Notes: generated by a model from the letters alone, not told the origin. 64,000 nt of DNA from Coriaria nepalensis (GCA_027186245.1 CP114481.1:26691501-26755500); one strand, 5' to 3'. Positions 14,177 to 26,111 are shown, counted from the first letter of the stretch. Translations and numbers: made by a program.

Positions 14177-14461
14177 TGCATGTTGTGTAAGAAAATCCTG
14201 TTTGAAGGGCGAAAACAAAATTCATTCGAATTAATTTAGAATGATTTAATGACTAAAAGAGATGAAATAATATGAATTTAAGGATAAAAAAATGCATAGT
14301 TGCCTTCAATAGATCAATTACAAGTTATGCATGAAGGTCGTGTTTTAAATGCAAAAATAGAATTGGTTCGAAGTGCTTTCAAACAATTTAATGATATGAA
14401 AAGACTCTATGATATACTTTTTAAGGCTAAAATAATGCATTGTTGTCGTCAATAAATTAAT
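14177..14461 (+). repeat. 285-bp unit with A/B hybrid monomer (copy 1)
   Basis: The first monomer (14177-14318, 142 bp) starts like the A-prime variant ('tgcatgttgtgtaag', 'aatcctgtttgaagggcg', 'ttcattcgaattaattt') and ends like B ('gactaaaagagatg', 'aaaaaaatgcatag', 'gatcaat'). The switch lies around 14235-14258, inside sequence shared by A and B. C follows at 14319. The result is the loss of the right half of A plus the left half of B, 136 bp in all. Its C begins 'atgaaggtcgtgttttaaa', a variant otherwise seen only right of 34.8 kb and in unit 52. Confidence 0.92.
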
Positions 14462-15303
14462 TGCAAGTTATGTAAGAAAATCATGTTTGAAAGGTGAAAA
14501 TAGAATTCGTTCAACTTAATTTAGAATGATTTAATGACTGGATGAGACTCAATGACAAGACTTTAAGGCTAAACAAATGCATTGTTGCCTTCAATAGATT
14601 AACTGCAAGTTATGCACGAAAGTCATGTTGAAAGGCCGAATTTCGTTCGAAGCGATTTAGAATGATTTAATGACTAAAAGAGACGCAATAATATGAATTT
14701 TAAGCTAAAAAAATGCATAGTTGCCTTCAATAGATCAATTACAAGTTATGCATGAAAGTCGTGTCTTAAATGCAAAAATAGAATTGGTTCGAAGTGCTTT
14801 GAAACAATTTAACGAATTGAAAAGGCTGAATGCTATACTTTTTAAGGCTAAAATAATGCATTGTTGTCGTCAATAAATTAATTGCAAGTTATGTAAGAAA
14901 ATCATGTTTGAACGGTGAAAATAGAATTCGTTCAACTTAATTTTGAATGATTTAATGACTGGATGAGACTCAATGACAAGACTTTAAGGCTAAACAAATG
15001 CATTGTTGCTTTCAATAGATTAACTGCAAGTTATGCACGAAAGTCATGTTTAAAGGCGGAATTTCGTTCGAAGCAATTTAGAATGATTTAATGACTAAAA
15101 GAGGAGCAATAATATGACCTTAAGGCTAAAAAAATGCATAGTTGCCTTCAATAGATCAATTACAAGTTATTAATGAAAGTCGTGTCTTAAACGCAAAAAT
15201 ATAATTGGTTCGAAGTGCTTTGAAACAATTTAATGAAATGAAAAGACTGAATGATATACTTTTTAAGGCTAAAATAATGCATTGTTGTCGTAAATAAATT
15301 AAT

Positions 15304-16987
15304 TGCATGTTATGTAAGAAAATCCTGTTTGAAGGGCGAAAATAAAATTCATTGGAATTAATTTAGTATGATTTATTGACTAGAAGAGACTCAGTGACAT
15401 GACTTTAAGGCTAAACAAATGCATTGTTGCCTTCAATAGATCAACTGCAAGTTATGCACGAAAGTCATGTTTAAAGCCCGAATTTCATTCGAAGTAATTT
15501 AGAATGATTTAATGACTAAAAGAGGCGCAATAATATGACTTTAAGGCTAAAAAAATGCATAGTTGCCTTCAATAGATCAATTACAAGTTATGCATGAAAG
15601 TCGTGTCTTAAATGCAAAAATAGAATTGGTTCGAAGTGCTTTCAAACAATTTAATGAAATGAAAAGACTGAATGATATACTTTGTAAGGCTAAAATAATG
15701 CATTGTTGTCGTCAATAAATTAATTGCAAGTTATGTAAGAAAATCATGTTTGAAAGGCGAAAATAGAATTCGTTCAACTTAATTTAGAATGATTTAGTGA
15801 CTGGATGACACTCAATGACAAGACTTTAAGGCTAAACAAATGCACTGTTGACTTCAATAGATTAACTGCAAGTTATGCATGAAAGTCATGTTTAAAGGCC
15901 GAATTTCGCTCGAAGCGATTTAGAATGATTTAATGACTAAAAGAGACGCAATAATATGAATTTTAGGCTAAAAAAATGCATAGTTGCCTTCAATAGATCA
16001 ATTATAAGTTATGCATGAAAGTCGTGTCTTAAATACAAAAATAGAATAGGTTCGAAGTGCTTTCAAACAATTTAATGATCTGAAAAGACTCAATGATATA
16101 CTTTTTAAGGCTAAAATAATGCATTGTTGTCGTCAATAAATTAATTGCAAGTTATGTAAGAAAATCATGTTTGAAAGGTGAAAATAGAATTCGTTCAACT
16201 TAATTTAGAATGATTTAATGACTGGATGAGACTCAATGACAAGACTTTAAGGCTAAACAAATGCATTGTTGCCTTCAATAGATTAATTGCAAGTTATGCA
16301 CGAAATTCATGTTTACTGGCCGAATTTTGTTCGAAGCGATTTAGAATGATTTAATGACTAAAAGAGATGCAATAATATGAATTTTAGGCTAAAAAAATGC
16401 ATAGTTGCCTTCAATAGATTAATTACAAGTTATGCATGAAAGTCGTGTCTTAAATACAAAAATAGAATTGGTTCTAAGTGCTTTCAAACAATTTAATGAT
16501 ACGAAAAGACTCAGTGATATACTTTTTAAGGCTAAAATAATGCATTGTTGTCGTCAATAAATTAATTGCCAGTTATGTAAGAAAATCATGTTTGAAGGGT
16601 GAAAATAGAATTCGTTCAACTTAATTTAGAATGATTTAATGACTGGATGAGATTCAATGACATTACTTTAAGGCTAAACAAATGCATTGTTGCCTTCAAT
16701 AGATTAACTGCAAGTTATGCACGAAAGTCATCTTTAAAGGCCGAATTTCGTTCGAAGCGATTTAGAATGATTTAATGACTAAAAGAGACGCAACAATATG
16801 ACTTTAAGGCTAAAAAAATGCATAGTTGCCTTCAATAGATCAATTACAAGTTATGCATGAAAGTCGTGTCTTAAATACAAAAATAGAATTGGTTCGAAGT
16901 GCTTTCAAACAATTTAATGATATGAAAAGACTCAATGATATACTTTTTAAGCCTAAAATAATGCATTGTTGTCGTCAATAAATTAAT
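15304..16987 (+). repeat. Four-unit block matching the window start (units 38-41)
   Basis: Units 38-41 correspond to units 1-4 at 2-1549. Shared rare markers: the A-prime start, 'atactttgtaagg' in C, 'gatttagtgactgg' and 'gcactgttgactt' in unit 2/39, 'ggttctaag' in unit 3/40 and 'gccagttatg' plus 'gagattcaatg' in unit 4/41. The right-hand copy retains the B monomer that unit 3 lost. Likeness fades within unit 5/42. Confidence 0.85.
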
Positions 16988-19900
16988 TGCAAGTTATGTA
17001 AGAAAATCATGTTTGAAGGGTGAAAATAGAATTCGTTCAACTTAATTTAGAATGATTTAATGACTGGATGAGACTCAATGACATTACTTTAAGGCTAAAC
17101 AAATGCATTGTTGCCTTCAAAAGATTAACTGCAACTTATGCACGAAAGTCATGTTTAAAGGCCGAATTTCGTTCGAAGCAATTTAGAATGATTTAATGAC
17201 TAAAAGAGACGCAATAATATGACTTTAAGGCTAAAAAAATGCATAGTTGCCTTCAATAGATCAATTACAAGTTATGCATGAAAGTCGTGTCTTAAATACA
17301 AAAAAAGAATTGGTTCGAAGTGCTTTCAAACAATTTAATGAATTGAAAAGACTGAATGATATACATTTTAAGGCTAAAATATTGCATTGTTGTTGTCAAT
17401 AAATTAATTGCAAGTTATGTATGAAAATCATGTTTGAAAGGCGAAAATAGAATTCGTTCAACTTAATTTAGAATGATTTAATGACTGGATGAGACTCAAT
17501 GACATGACTTTAAGGCTAAACCAATGCATTGTTGCCTTTAATAGATCAACTGCAAGTTATGCACGAAAGTCATGTTTAAAGGTCGAATTTCGTTCGAAGT
17601 AATTTAGAATGATTTAATGACTAAAAGAGGCGCAATAATATGACTTTAAGCCTAAAACAATGCGTGGTTGCCTTCAATAGATCAATTACAAGTTATGCTT
17701 GAAAGTCGTGTCTTAAATGCAAAAATAGAATTGGTTCGAAGTGCTTTCAAACAATTTAATGAAATGAAAAGACTGAATGATATACTTTTTAAGGCTAAAA
17801 TAATGCATTGTTGTCGTCAATAAATTAATTGCAAGTTATGTAAGAAAATCATGTTTGAAAGGCGAAAATAGAATTCGTTCAACTTAATTTAGAATGATTT
17901 AATGACTGGATGACACTCAATGACAAGACTTTAAGGCTAAACAAATGCATTGTTGACTTCAATAGATTAACTGCAAGTTATGCACGAAAGTCATGTTTAA
18001 AGGCCGAATTTTGTTCGAAGCGATTTAGAATGATTTAATGACTAAAAGAGACGCAATAATATGAATTTTAGGCTAAAAAAATGCATAGTTGCCTTCAATA
18101 GATCAATTACAAGTTATGCATGAAAGTCGTGTCTTAAATACAAAAATAGAATAGGTTCGAAGTGCTTTCAAACAATTTAATGATCTGAAAAGACTCAATG
18201 ATATACTTTTTAAGGCTAAAATAATGCATTGTTGTCGTCAATAAATTAATTGCAAGTTATGTAAGAAAATCGTGTTTGAAAGGTGAAAATAGAATTCGTT
18301 CAACTTAATTTAGAATGATTTAATGACTGGATGAGACTCAATGACAAGACTTTAAGGCTAAACAAATGCATTGTTGCCTTCAATAGATTAACTGCAAGTT
18401 ATGCACGAAAGTCATGTTGAAAGGCCGAATTTCGTTCGAAGCGATTTAGAATGATTTAATGACTAAAAGAGACGCAATAATATGAATTTTAGGCTAAAAA
18501 AATGCATAGTTGCCTTCAATAGATCAATTACAAGTTATGCATGAAAGTCGTGTCTTAAATGCAAAAATAGAATTGGTTCGAAGTGCTTTGAAACAATTTA
18601 ACGAATTGAAAAGACTGAATGAAATACTTTTTAAGGCTAAAATACTGCATTGTTGTCGTCAATAAATTAATTGCAAGTTATGTAAGAAAATCATGTTTGA
18701 ACGGTGAAAGTAGAATTCATTCAACTTAATTTTGAATGATTTAATGACTGGATGAGACTCAATGACAAGACTTTAAGGCTAAACAAATGCATTGTTGCCT
18801 TCAATAGATTAACTGCAAGTTATGCACGAAAGTCATGTTTAAAGGCCGAATTTCGTTCGAAACAATTTAGAATGATTTAATGACTAAAAGAGGAGCAATA
18901 ATATGACTTTAAGGCTAAAAAAATGCATAGTTGCCTTCAATAGATCAATTACAAGTGATGCATGAAAGTCGTGTCTTAAATACAAAAATAGAATTGGTTC
19001 GAGGTGCTTTCAAACAATTTAATGATATGAAAAGACTCAATAATATACTTTTTAAGGCTAAAATAATGCATTGTTGTCGTCAATAAATTAATTGCAAGTT
19101 ATGTAAGAAAATCATGTTTGAACGGTGAAAATAGAATTCGTTCAACTTAGTTTTGAATGATTTAATGACTGGATGAGACTCAATGACAAGACTTTAAGGC
19201 TAACCAAATGCATTGTTGCCTTAAATAGATTAACTGCAAGTTATGCATGAAAGTCATGTTTAAAGGCCGAATTCGTTCGAAGCAATTTAGAATGATTTAA
19301 TGACTAAAAGAGACGCAATAATATGACTTTAAGGCTAAAAAAATGCATACTTGCCTTCAATAGATCAATTATAAGTTATGCATGAAAGTCGTGTCCTAAA
19401 TACAAAAATAGAATTGGTTCGAAGTGCTTTCAAACAATTTAATGAAATGAAAAGACTGAATGATATACTTTTTAAGGCTAAAATAATGCTTTGTTGTCGT
19501 CAATAAATTAATTGCAAGTTATGTAAGAAAATCATGTTTGAAAGGCGAAAATAGAATTCGTTCAACTTAATTTTGATTGATTTAATGACTGGATGAGACT
19601 CAATGACAAGACTTTAAGGCTAAACAAATGCATTTTTGCCTTCAATAGATTAACTGCAAGTTATGCACGAAAGTCATGTTTAAAGGCCGAATTTCGTTCG
19701 AAGCAATTTAGAAAGATTTAATGACTAAAAGAGGCGCAATAATATGACTTTAAGGCTAAAAAAATGCATGGTTGCCTTCAATAGATCAATTACAAGTTAT
19801 GCATGAAAATCGTGTCTTAAAGGCAAAAATATAATTGGTTCGAAGTGCTTTGAAACAATTTAATGATATGAAAAGACTCAATGATATACTTTTTAAGGCT

Positions 19901-20354
19901 AAAATAATGCATTGTTGTCGTCAATAAATTAATTGCAAGTTATGTAACAAAATCATGTTTGAAAGGTGAAAATAGAATTCGTTCAACTTAATTTAGAATG
20001 GTTTAATGACTGGATGAGACTTAATGACAAGACTTTGAGGATAAACAAATGCATTGTTGCCTTCAATAGATTCACTGCAAGTTATGCACGAAAGTCATGT
20101 TTAATGGCCGAATTTTGTTCGAAGCGATTTAGAATGATTTAATGACTAAAAGAGATGCAATAATATGAATTTTAGGCTAAAAAAATGCATTGTTGCCTTC
20201 AATAGATCAATTACAATTTATTAATGAAAGTCGTGTCTTAAATACAAAAATAGAATTGGTTCGAAGTGCTTTCAAACAATTTAATGATATGAAAAGACTC
20301 AATGATATACTTTTTAAGGCTAAAATAATGCATTGTTGTCGTCAATAAATTAAT

Positions 20355-22323
20355 TGCAAGTTATGTAAGAAAATCATGTTTGAAGGGTGAAAATAGAATT
20401 CGTTCAACTTAATTTAGAATGATTTAATGACTGGATGAGACTCAATGACATTACTTTAAGGCTAAACAAATGCATTGTTGCCTTCAATAGATTAACTGCA
20501 AGTTATGCACGAAAGTCATGTTTAAAGGCCGAATTTCGTTCGAAGCAATTTAGAATGATTTAATGACTAAAAGAGACGCAATAATATGACTTTTAGGCTA
20601 AAAAAATGCATAGTTGCCTTCAATAGATCAATTATAAGTTATGCATGAAAGTCGTGTCTTAAATACAAAAAAAGAATTGGTTCGAAGTGCTTTCAAACGA
20701 TTTAATGAATTGAAAAGACTGAATGATATACTTTTTAAGGCTAAAATATTGCATTGTTGTTGTCAATAAATTAATTGCAAGTTATGTATGAAAATCATGT
20801 TTGAAAGGCGAAAATAGAATTCGTTCAACTTAATTTAGAATGATTTAATGACTGGACGAGACACAATGACAAGACTTTAAGGCTAAACAAATGCATTTTT
20901 GCCTTAAATAGATTAACTGCAAGTTATGCACGAAAGTCATGTTTAAAGGCCGAATTTCGTTCGAAGCAATTTAGATATATTTAATGACTAAAAGAGGCGC
21001 AATAATATGACTTTAAGGCTAAAAAAATGCAAGGTTGCCTTCAATAGATCAATTACAAGTTATGCATGAAAATCGTGTCTTAAAGGCAAAAATATAATTG
21101 GTTCGAAGTGCTTCGAAACAATTTAATGATATGAAAAGACTCAATGATATACTTTGTAAGGCTAAAATAATGCATTGTTGTCGTCAATAAATTAATTGCA
21201 TGTTATGTAAGAAAATCCTGTTTGAAGGGCGGAAACAAAATTCATTCGAATTAATTTAGAATGTTTTAATGACTAAAAGAGATGCAATAATATGAATTTA
21301 AGGATAAAAAAATGCATAGTTGCCTTCAATAGATCAATTACAAGTTATGCATGAAGGTCGTGTTTTAAATGCAAAAATAGAATTGGTTCGAAGTGCTTTC
21401 AAACAATTTAATGATATGAAAAGACTCAATGATATACTTTTGAAGGCTAAAATAATGCATTGTTGTCGTCAATAAATTAATTGCAAGTTATGTAAGAAAA
21501 TCATGTTTGAATGGTGAAAATAGAATTCGTTCTACTTAATTTAGAATGATTTAATGACTGGATGAGACTCAATGACAAGACTTTAAGGCTAAACAAATGC
21601 ATTGTTGCCTTCAATAGATTAACTGCAAGTTATGCACGAAAGTCATGTTGAAAGGCCGAATTTCGTTCGAAGCGATTTAGAATGATTTAATGACTAAAAG
21701 AGACGCAATAATATGAATTTTAGGCTAAAAAAATGCATAGTTGCCTTCAATAGATCAATTACAAGTTATGCATGAAAGTCGTGTCTTAAATGCAAAAATA
21801 GAATTGGTTTGAAGTGCTTTGAAACAATTTAACGAATTGAAAAGACTGAATGAAATACTTTTTAAGGCTAAAATAATGCATTGTTGTCGTCAATAAATTA
21901 ATTGCAAGTTATGTAAGAAAATCATGTTTGAACGGTGAAAGTAGAATTCATTGAACTTAATTTTGAATGATTTAATGACTGGATGAGACTCAATGACAAG
22001 ACTTTAAGGCTAAACAAATGCATTGTTGCCTTCAATAGATTAACTGCAAGTTATGCACGAAAGTCATGTTTAAAGGCCGAATTTCGTTCGAAGCAATTTA
22101 GAATGATTTAATGACTAAAAGAGGAGCAATAATATGACTTTAAGGCTAAAAAAATGCATAGTTGCCTTCAATAGATCAATTACAAGTGATGCATGAAAGT
22201 CGTGTCTTAAATACAAAAATAGAATTGGTTCGAAGTGCTTTCAAACAATTTAATGATATGAAAAGACTCAATAATATACTTTTTAAGGCTAAAATAATGC
22301 ATTGTTGTCGTCAATAAATTAAT
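20355..22323 (+). repeat. Five-unit block duplicated from 13335-15303 (offset 7,020 bp)
   Basis: Units 50-54 correspond to units 33-37 at 13335-15303. Shared features include the hybrid 285-bp unit, 'atgcatttttgcctt', 'tttagatatatttaatg' in B and 'gtgctttgaaacaatttaac' in C. Several substitutions separate the copies, so this duplication is older than those at 3.7 kb and 24.3 kb. Units 45-46 (18251-19092) share variants with the last two units of the block. Confidence 0.8.
21197..21481 (+). repeat. 285-bp unit with A/B hybrid monomer (copy 2)
   Basis: Same architecture as the unit at 14177: hybrid monomer 21197-21338, C 21339-21481. Both share 'gaaacaaaattcattcg' and 'atttaaggataaaaaaatg', so they come from one exchange event later copied with neighbouring units at a 7,020-bp offset. 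Private differences include 'gggcggaaac' for 'gggcgaaaac', 'atgttttaatg' for 'atgatttaatg' and 'gagatgcaata' for 'gagatgaaata'. Confidence 0.92.
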
Positions 22324-22744
22324 TGCAAGTTATGTAAGAAAATCATGTTTGAAGGGTGAAAATAGAATTCGTTCAACTTAATTTAGAATGATTTAATGAC
22401 TGGATGAGACTCAGTGACATTACTTTAAGGCTAAACAAATGCATTGTTGCCTTCAATAGATTCAATGCAAGTTATGCACGAAAGTCATGTTTAATGGCCG
22501 AATTTTGTTCGAAGCAATTTAGAATGATTTAATGACTAAAAGAGATGCAATAATATGAATTTTAGGCTAAAAAAATGCATGGTTGCCTTCAATAGATCAA
22601 TTACAAGTTATGCATGAAAATCCTGTCTTAAAGGCAAAAATATAATTGGTTCGAAGTGCTTTCAAACAATTTAATGAAATGAAAAGACTGAATGATATAC
22701 TTTTTAAGGCTAAAATAATGCATTGTTGTCGTCAATAAATTAAT

Positions 22745-22886
22745 TGCATGTTATGTAAGAAAATCCTGTTTGAAGGGCGAAAATAAAATTCATTCGAATT
22801 AATTTTGTATGATTTATTGACTAGAAGAGACTCAGTGACATGACTTTAAGGCTAAACAAATGCATTGTTGCCTTCAATAGATCAAC
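22745..22886 (+). repeat. A-prime monomer variant (representative copy)
   Basis: A-prime differs from A by 'gtatgatttattgactagaag' class changes: read as 'tagtatgattta' becoming 'gtatgatttattgac', then 'tagaagagactcagtgacat', and usually 'aaaattcattcgaa' in place of 'gaattcgttcaac', which removes the EcoRI site. Many copies begin 'tgcatgttatg'. Other copies start at 2, 15304, 24429, 27373, 33259, 34100, 36204, 36625, 39569, 46295, 48399, 49662, 51345, 51766, 54273, 54694, 56800, 62273 and 63115. The centre 'ttcattcgaattaattt' is closer to B than ordinary A is, so A-prime may itself be an old exchange product. Confidence 0.85.
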
Positions 22887-25690
22887 TGCAAGTTATGCAC
22901 GAAAGTCATGTTTAAAGGCCGAATTTCGTTCGAAGTAATTTAGAATGATTTAATGACTAAAACAGGCGCAATAATATGAATTTTAGGCTAAAAAAATGCA
23001 TAGTTGCCTTCAATAGATCAATTACAAGTTATTAATGAAAGTCGTGTCTTAAATACAAAAATAGAATTGGTTCGAAGTGCTTTCAAACAATTTAATGATA
23101 TGAAAAGACTCAATGATATACTTTTGAAGGCTAAAATAATGCATTGTTGTCGTCAATAAATTAATTGCAAATTATGTAGGAAAATCATGTTTGAATGGTG
23201 AAAATAGAATTCGTTCTACTTAATTTAGAATGATTTAATGACTGGATGAGACTCAATGACATTACTTTAAGGCTAAACAAATGCATTGTTGCCTTCAATA
23301 GATTCACTGCAAGTTATGCACGAAAGACATGTTTAATGGCCGAATTTTGTTCGAAGCGATTTAGAATGATTTAATGACTAAAAGAGATGCAATAATATGA
23401 ATTTTAGGCTAAAAAAATGCATAGTTGCCTTCAATAGATCAATTACAAGTTATTAATGAAAGTCGTGTCTTAAATACAAAAATAGAATTGGTTCGAAGTG
23501 CTTTCAAACAATTTAATGATATGAAAAGACTCAATGATATACTTTTGAAGGCTAAAATAATGCATTGTTGTCGTCAATAAATTAATTGCAAGTTATGTAA
23601 GAAAATCATGTTTGAAGGGTGAAAATAGAATTCGTTCAACTTAATTTAGAATGATTTAATGACTGGATGATACTCAATGACATTACTTTAAGGCTAAACA
23701 AATGCATTGTTGCCTTCAATAGATTAACTGCAAGTTATGCACGAAAGTCATGTTGAAAGGCCGAATTTCGTTCGAAGCGATTTAGAATGATTTAATGACT
23801 AAAAGAGACGCAATAATATGAATTTTAGGCTAAAAAAATGCATACTTGCCTTCAATAGATCAATTACAAGTTATGCACGAAAGTCGTGTCTTAAATACAA
23901 AAATAGAATTGGTTCGAAGTGCTTTCAAACAATTTAATGAAATGAAAAGACTGAATGATATACTTTTTAAGGCTAAAATAATGCATTGTTGTTGTCAATA
24001 AATTAATTGCAAGTTATGTAAGAAAATCATGTTTGAAAGGCGAAAATAGAATTCGTTCAACTTAATTTAGATTGATTTAATGACTGGATGAGACTCAATG
24101 ACAAGACTTTAAGGCTAAACAAATGCATTTTTGCCTTCAATAGATTAACTGCAAGTTATGCACGAAAGTCAAGTTTAAAGGCCGAATTTCGTTCGAAGCA
24201 ATTTAGAAAGATTTAATGACTAAAAGAGGCGCAATAATATGACTTTAAGGCTAAAAAAATGCATGGTTGCCTTGAATAGATCAATTACAAGTTATGCATG
24301 AAAATCGTGTCTTAAAGGCAAAAATATAATTGGTTCGAAGTGCTTTGAAACAATTTAATGAAATGAAAAGACTGAATGATATACTTTTTAAGGCTAAAAT
24401 AATGCATTGTTGTCGTCTATAAATTAATTGCATGTTATGTAAGAAAATCCTGTTTGAAGGGCGAAAATAAAATTCATTCGAATTAATTTAGTATGATTTA
24501 TTGACTAGAAGAGACTCAGTGACATGACTTTAAGGCTAAACAAATGCATTGTTGCCTTCAATAGATCAACTGCAAGTTATGCACGAAAGTCATGTTTAAA
24601 GGCCGAATTTCGTTCGAAGTAATTTAGAATGATTTAATGACTAAAAGAGGCGCAATAATATGAATTTTAGGCTAAAAAAATGCATAGTTGCCCTCAATAG
24701 ATCAATTACAAGTTATGCATGAAAGTCGTGTCTTAAATACAAAAATAGAATTGGTTCGAAGTGCTTTCAAACAATTTAATGATATGAAAAGACTCAATGA
24801 TATACTTTTTAAGTCTAAAATAATGCATTGTTGTCGTCAATAAATTAATTGCAAGTTATGTAAGAAAATCGTGTTTGAAAGGTGAAAATAGAATTCGTTC
24901 AACTTAATTTAGAATGATTTAATGACTGGATGAGACTCAATGACAAGACTTTAGGGCTAAACAAATGCATTGTTGCCTTCAATAGATTAACTGCAAGTTA
25001 TGCACGAAAGTCATGTTGAAAGGCCGAATTTCGTTCGAAGCGATTTAGAATGATTTAATGACTAAAAGAGACGCAATAATATGAATTTTAGGCTAAAAAA
25101 ATGCATAGTTGCCTTCAATAGATCAATTACAAGTTATGCATGAAAGTCATGTCTTAAATGCAAAAATAGAATTGGTTCGAAGTGCTTTGAAATAATTTAA
25201 CGAATTGAAAAGACTGAATGATATACTTTTTAAGGCTAAAATAATGCATTGTTGTCGTCAATAAATTAATTGCAAGTTATGTAAGAAAATCATGTTTAAA
25301 CGGTGAAAATAGAATTCGGTCAACTTAATTTAGAATGATTTAATGACTGGATGAGACTCAATGACAAGACTTTAAGGCTAAACAAATGCATTTTTGCCTT
25401 CAATAGATTAACTGCAAGTTATGCACGAAAGTCATGTTTAAATGCCGAATTTGTTCGAAGCAATTTAGAATGATTTAATGACTAAAAGAGACGCAATAAT
25501 ATGACTTTAAGGCTAAAAAAATGCATACTTGCCTTCAATAGATCAATTACAAGTTATGCATGAAAGTCGTGTCTTAAATACAAAAATAGAATTGGTTCGA
25601 AGTGCTTTCAAACAATTTAATGAAATGAAAAGACTGAATGATATACTTTTTAAGGCTAAAATAATGCATTGTTGTCGTCAATAAATTAAT

Positions 25691-25832
25691 TGCAAGTTAT
25701 GTAAGAAAATCATGTTTGAAAGGCGAAAATAGAATTCGTTCAACTTAATTTAGAATGATTTAATGACTGGATGAGACTCAATGACAAGACTTTAAGGCTA
25801 AACAAATGCATTGTTGCCTTCAATAGATTAAC
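25691..25832 (+). repeat. Monomer type A (reference copy, 142 bp)
   Basis: Type A is recognised by 'gcaagttatgtaagaaaatc' at its start, 'agaattcgttcaactt' at positions 41-56 (contains an EcoRI site at 42-47), 'gactggatgagactc' near position 75 and the end 'aatagattaac'. It carries a 6-bp insertion relative to B between about positions 36 and 41. Common variants among the 153 A-slot copies are 'aggcg' or 'gggtg' at 31-35, 'atcatg' or 'atcgtg' at 19-24, and 'gacaagac', 'gacatgac' or 'gacattac' near position 95. GC is 44/142. Confidence 0.95.
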
Positions 25833-25968
25833 TGCAAGTTATGCACGAAAGTCATGTTTAAAGGCCGAATTTCGTTCGAAGCGATTTAGAATGATTTAAT
25901 GACTAAAAGAGACGCAATAATATGACTTTAAGGCTAAAAAAATGCATAGTTGCCTTCAATAGATCAAT
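25833..25968 (+). repeat. Monomer type B (reference copy, 136 bp)
   Basis: Type B is recognised by 'caagttatgcacgaaagtc', 'aaaggccgaa', the CpG-rich centre 'tttcgttcgaagcga' at positions 38-52, 'gactaaaagagacgcaata' and 'gctaaaaaaatgcatag'. It is the shortest and most CpG-rich monomer (GC 45/136). Its centre varies along the array: gcgattt, gcaattt or gtaattt after 'cgaa', and ttcgttcg or ttcattcg before it. A one-base loss giving 'gccgaattcgttcg' makes 135-bp copies and adds an EcoRI site. B is absent from unit 3 and is merged with A in units 35 and 52, so 150 full B copies are present. Confidence 0.95.
25870..25886 (+). other. CENP-B-box-like 17-mer in B monomer (reference copy)
   Basis: The 17 bases at B positions 38-54 match the mammalian CENP-B box consensus (YTTCGTTGGAARCGGGA) at 13 of 17 positions; mismatches are at positions 8, 15, 16 and 17. 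Of the nine core bases (nTTCGnnnnAnnCGGGn), seven match; the last two G are A and T here. The same 17-mer recurs in many other B copies, for example 602-618. B copies with 'gcaattt' or 'gtaattt' lose further core bases. The match is seen in the sequence; binding by any CENP-B-like protein is conjecture, and the overlap with the palindrome ttcgaa could make the likeness accidental. Confidence 0.35.
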
Positions 25969-26111
25969 TACAAGTTATGCATGAAAGTCGTGTCTTAAAT
26001 GCAAAAATAGAATTGGTTCGAAGTGCTTTCAAACAATTTAATGATATGAAAAGACTCAATGATATACTTTTTAAGTCTAAAATAATTCATTGTTGTCGTC
26101 AATAAATTAAT
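25969..26111 (+). repeat. Monomer type C (reference copy, 143 bp)
   Basis: Type C is recognised by 'tacaagttatgcatgaaagtc', read here as the short start 'tacaagttatgcatg', then 'gaattggttcgaagtgc', 'aaaagactcaatgatatac' and the end 'gtcgtcaataaattaat'. It is the most diverged and most AT-rich of the three (GC 39/143). Main variants: 'aagtcgtgtc', 'aaggtcgtg' or 'aaatcgtgtc' near position 17; 'aaatac', 'aaatgc' or 'aaaggc' near position 30; gatatg, gaaatg or gaattg near position 75; 'aaggct' (left part of the window) or 'aagtct' (right part) near position 106. A one-base loss giving 'aattattgaaatg' makes 142-bp copies. Confidence 0.95.

Larger units (their letters stand above)
13756..24428 (+). 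repeat. HOR units 34-59 (mixed block)
   Basis: Unit starts: 13756, 14177, 14462, 14883, 15304, 15725, 16146, 16567, 16988, 17409, 17830, 18251, 18672, 19093, 19513, 19934, 20355, 20776, 21197, 21482, 21903, 22324, 22745, 23166, 23587, 24008. Units 35 (14177) and 52 (21197) are 285-bp hybrids. Units 33-37 resemble units 50-54 at an offset of 7,020 bp. Units 38-41 resemble units 1-4 at the window start. This block is more heterogeneous from unit to unit than the duplicated blocks to its right, suggesting older copies. Confidence 0.92.
25691..26111 (+). repeat. Reference 421-bp HOR unit (A-B-C)
   Basis: This unit (63rd in the window) is close to the array consensus and serves as the coordinate reference: A 25691-25832, B 25833-25968, C 25969-26111. 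In the consensus, stop codons close all six frames. The longest spacing between successive same-frame stops, counted across the unit junction, is about 156 nt on the + strand (within B-C) and 135 nt on the - strand. Because 421 is one more than a multiple of three, any frame also shifts at each unit. Nothing here looks like a promoter, splice pattern or RNA gene. One private change in this copy is 'aattcattg' for the usual 'aatgcattg' near the end of C. Confidence 0.95.

Noticed and set aside
14177..14461. Separate fourth monomer type
   Set aside because: Both halves match known types (A-prime then B), so a recombinant is simpler than a new family.
25969..26111. tRNA-derived repeat: 'ggttcgaagtgc' in C resembles a Pol III B box
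   Set aside because: The first seven bases fit the B box, but the final bases do not, no A box lies at a proper distance upstream, and no cloverleaf can be drawn.
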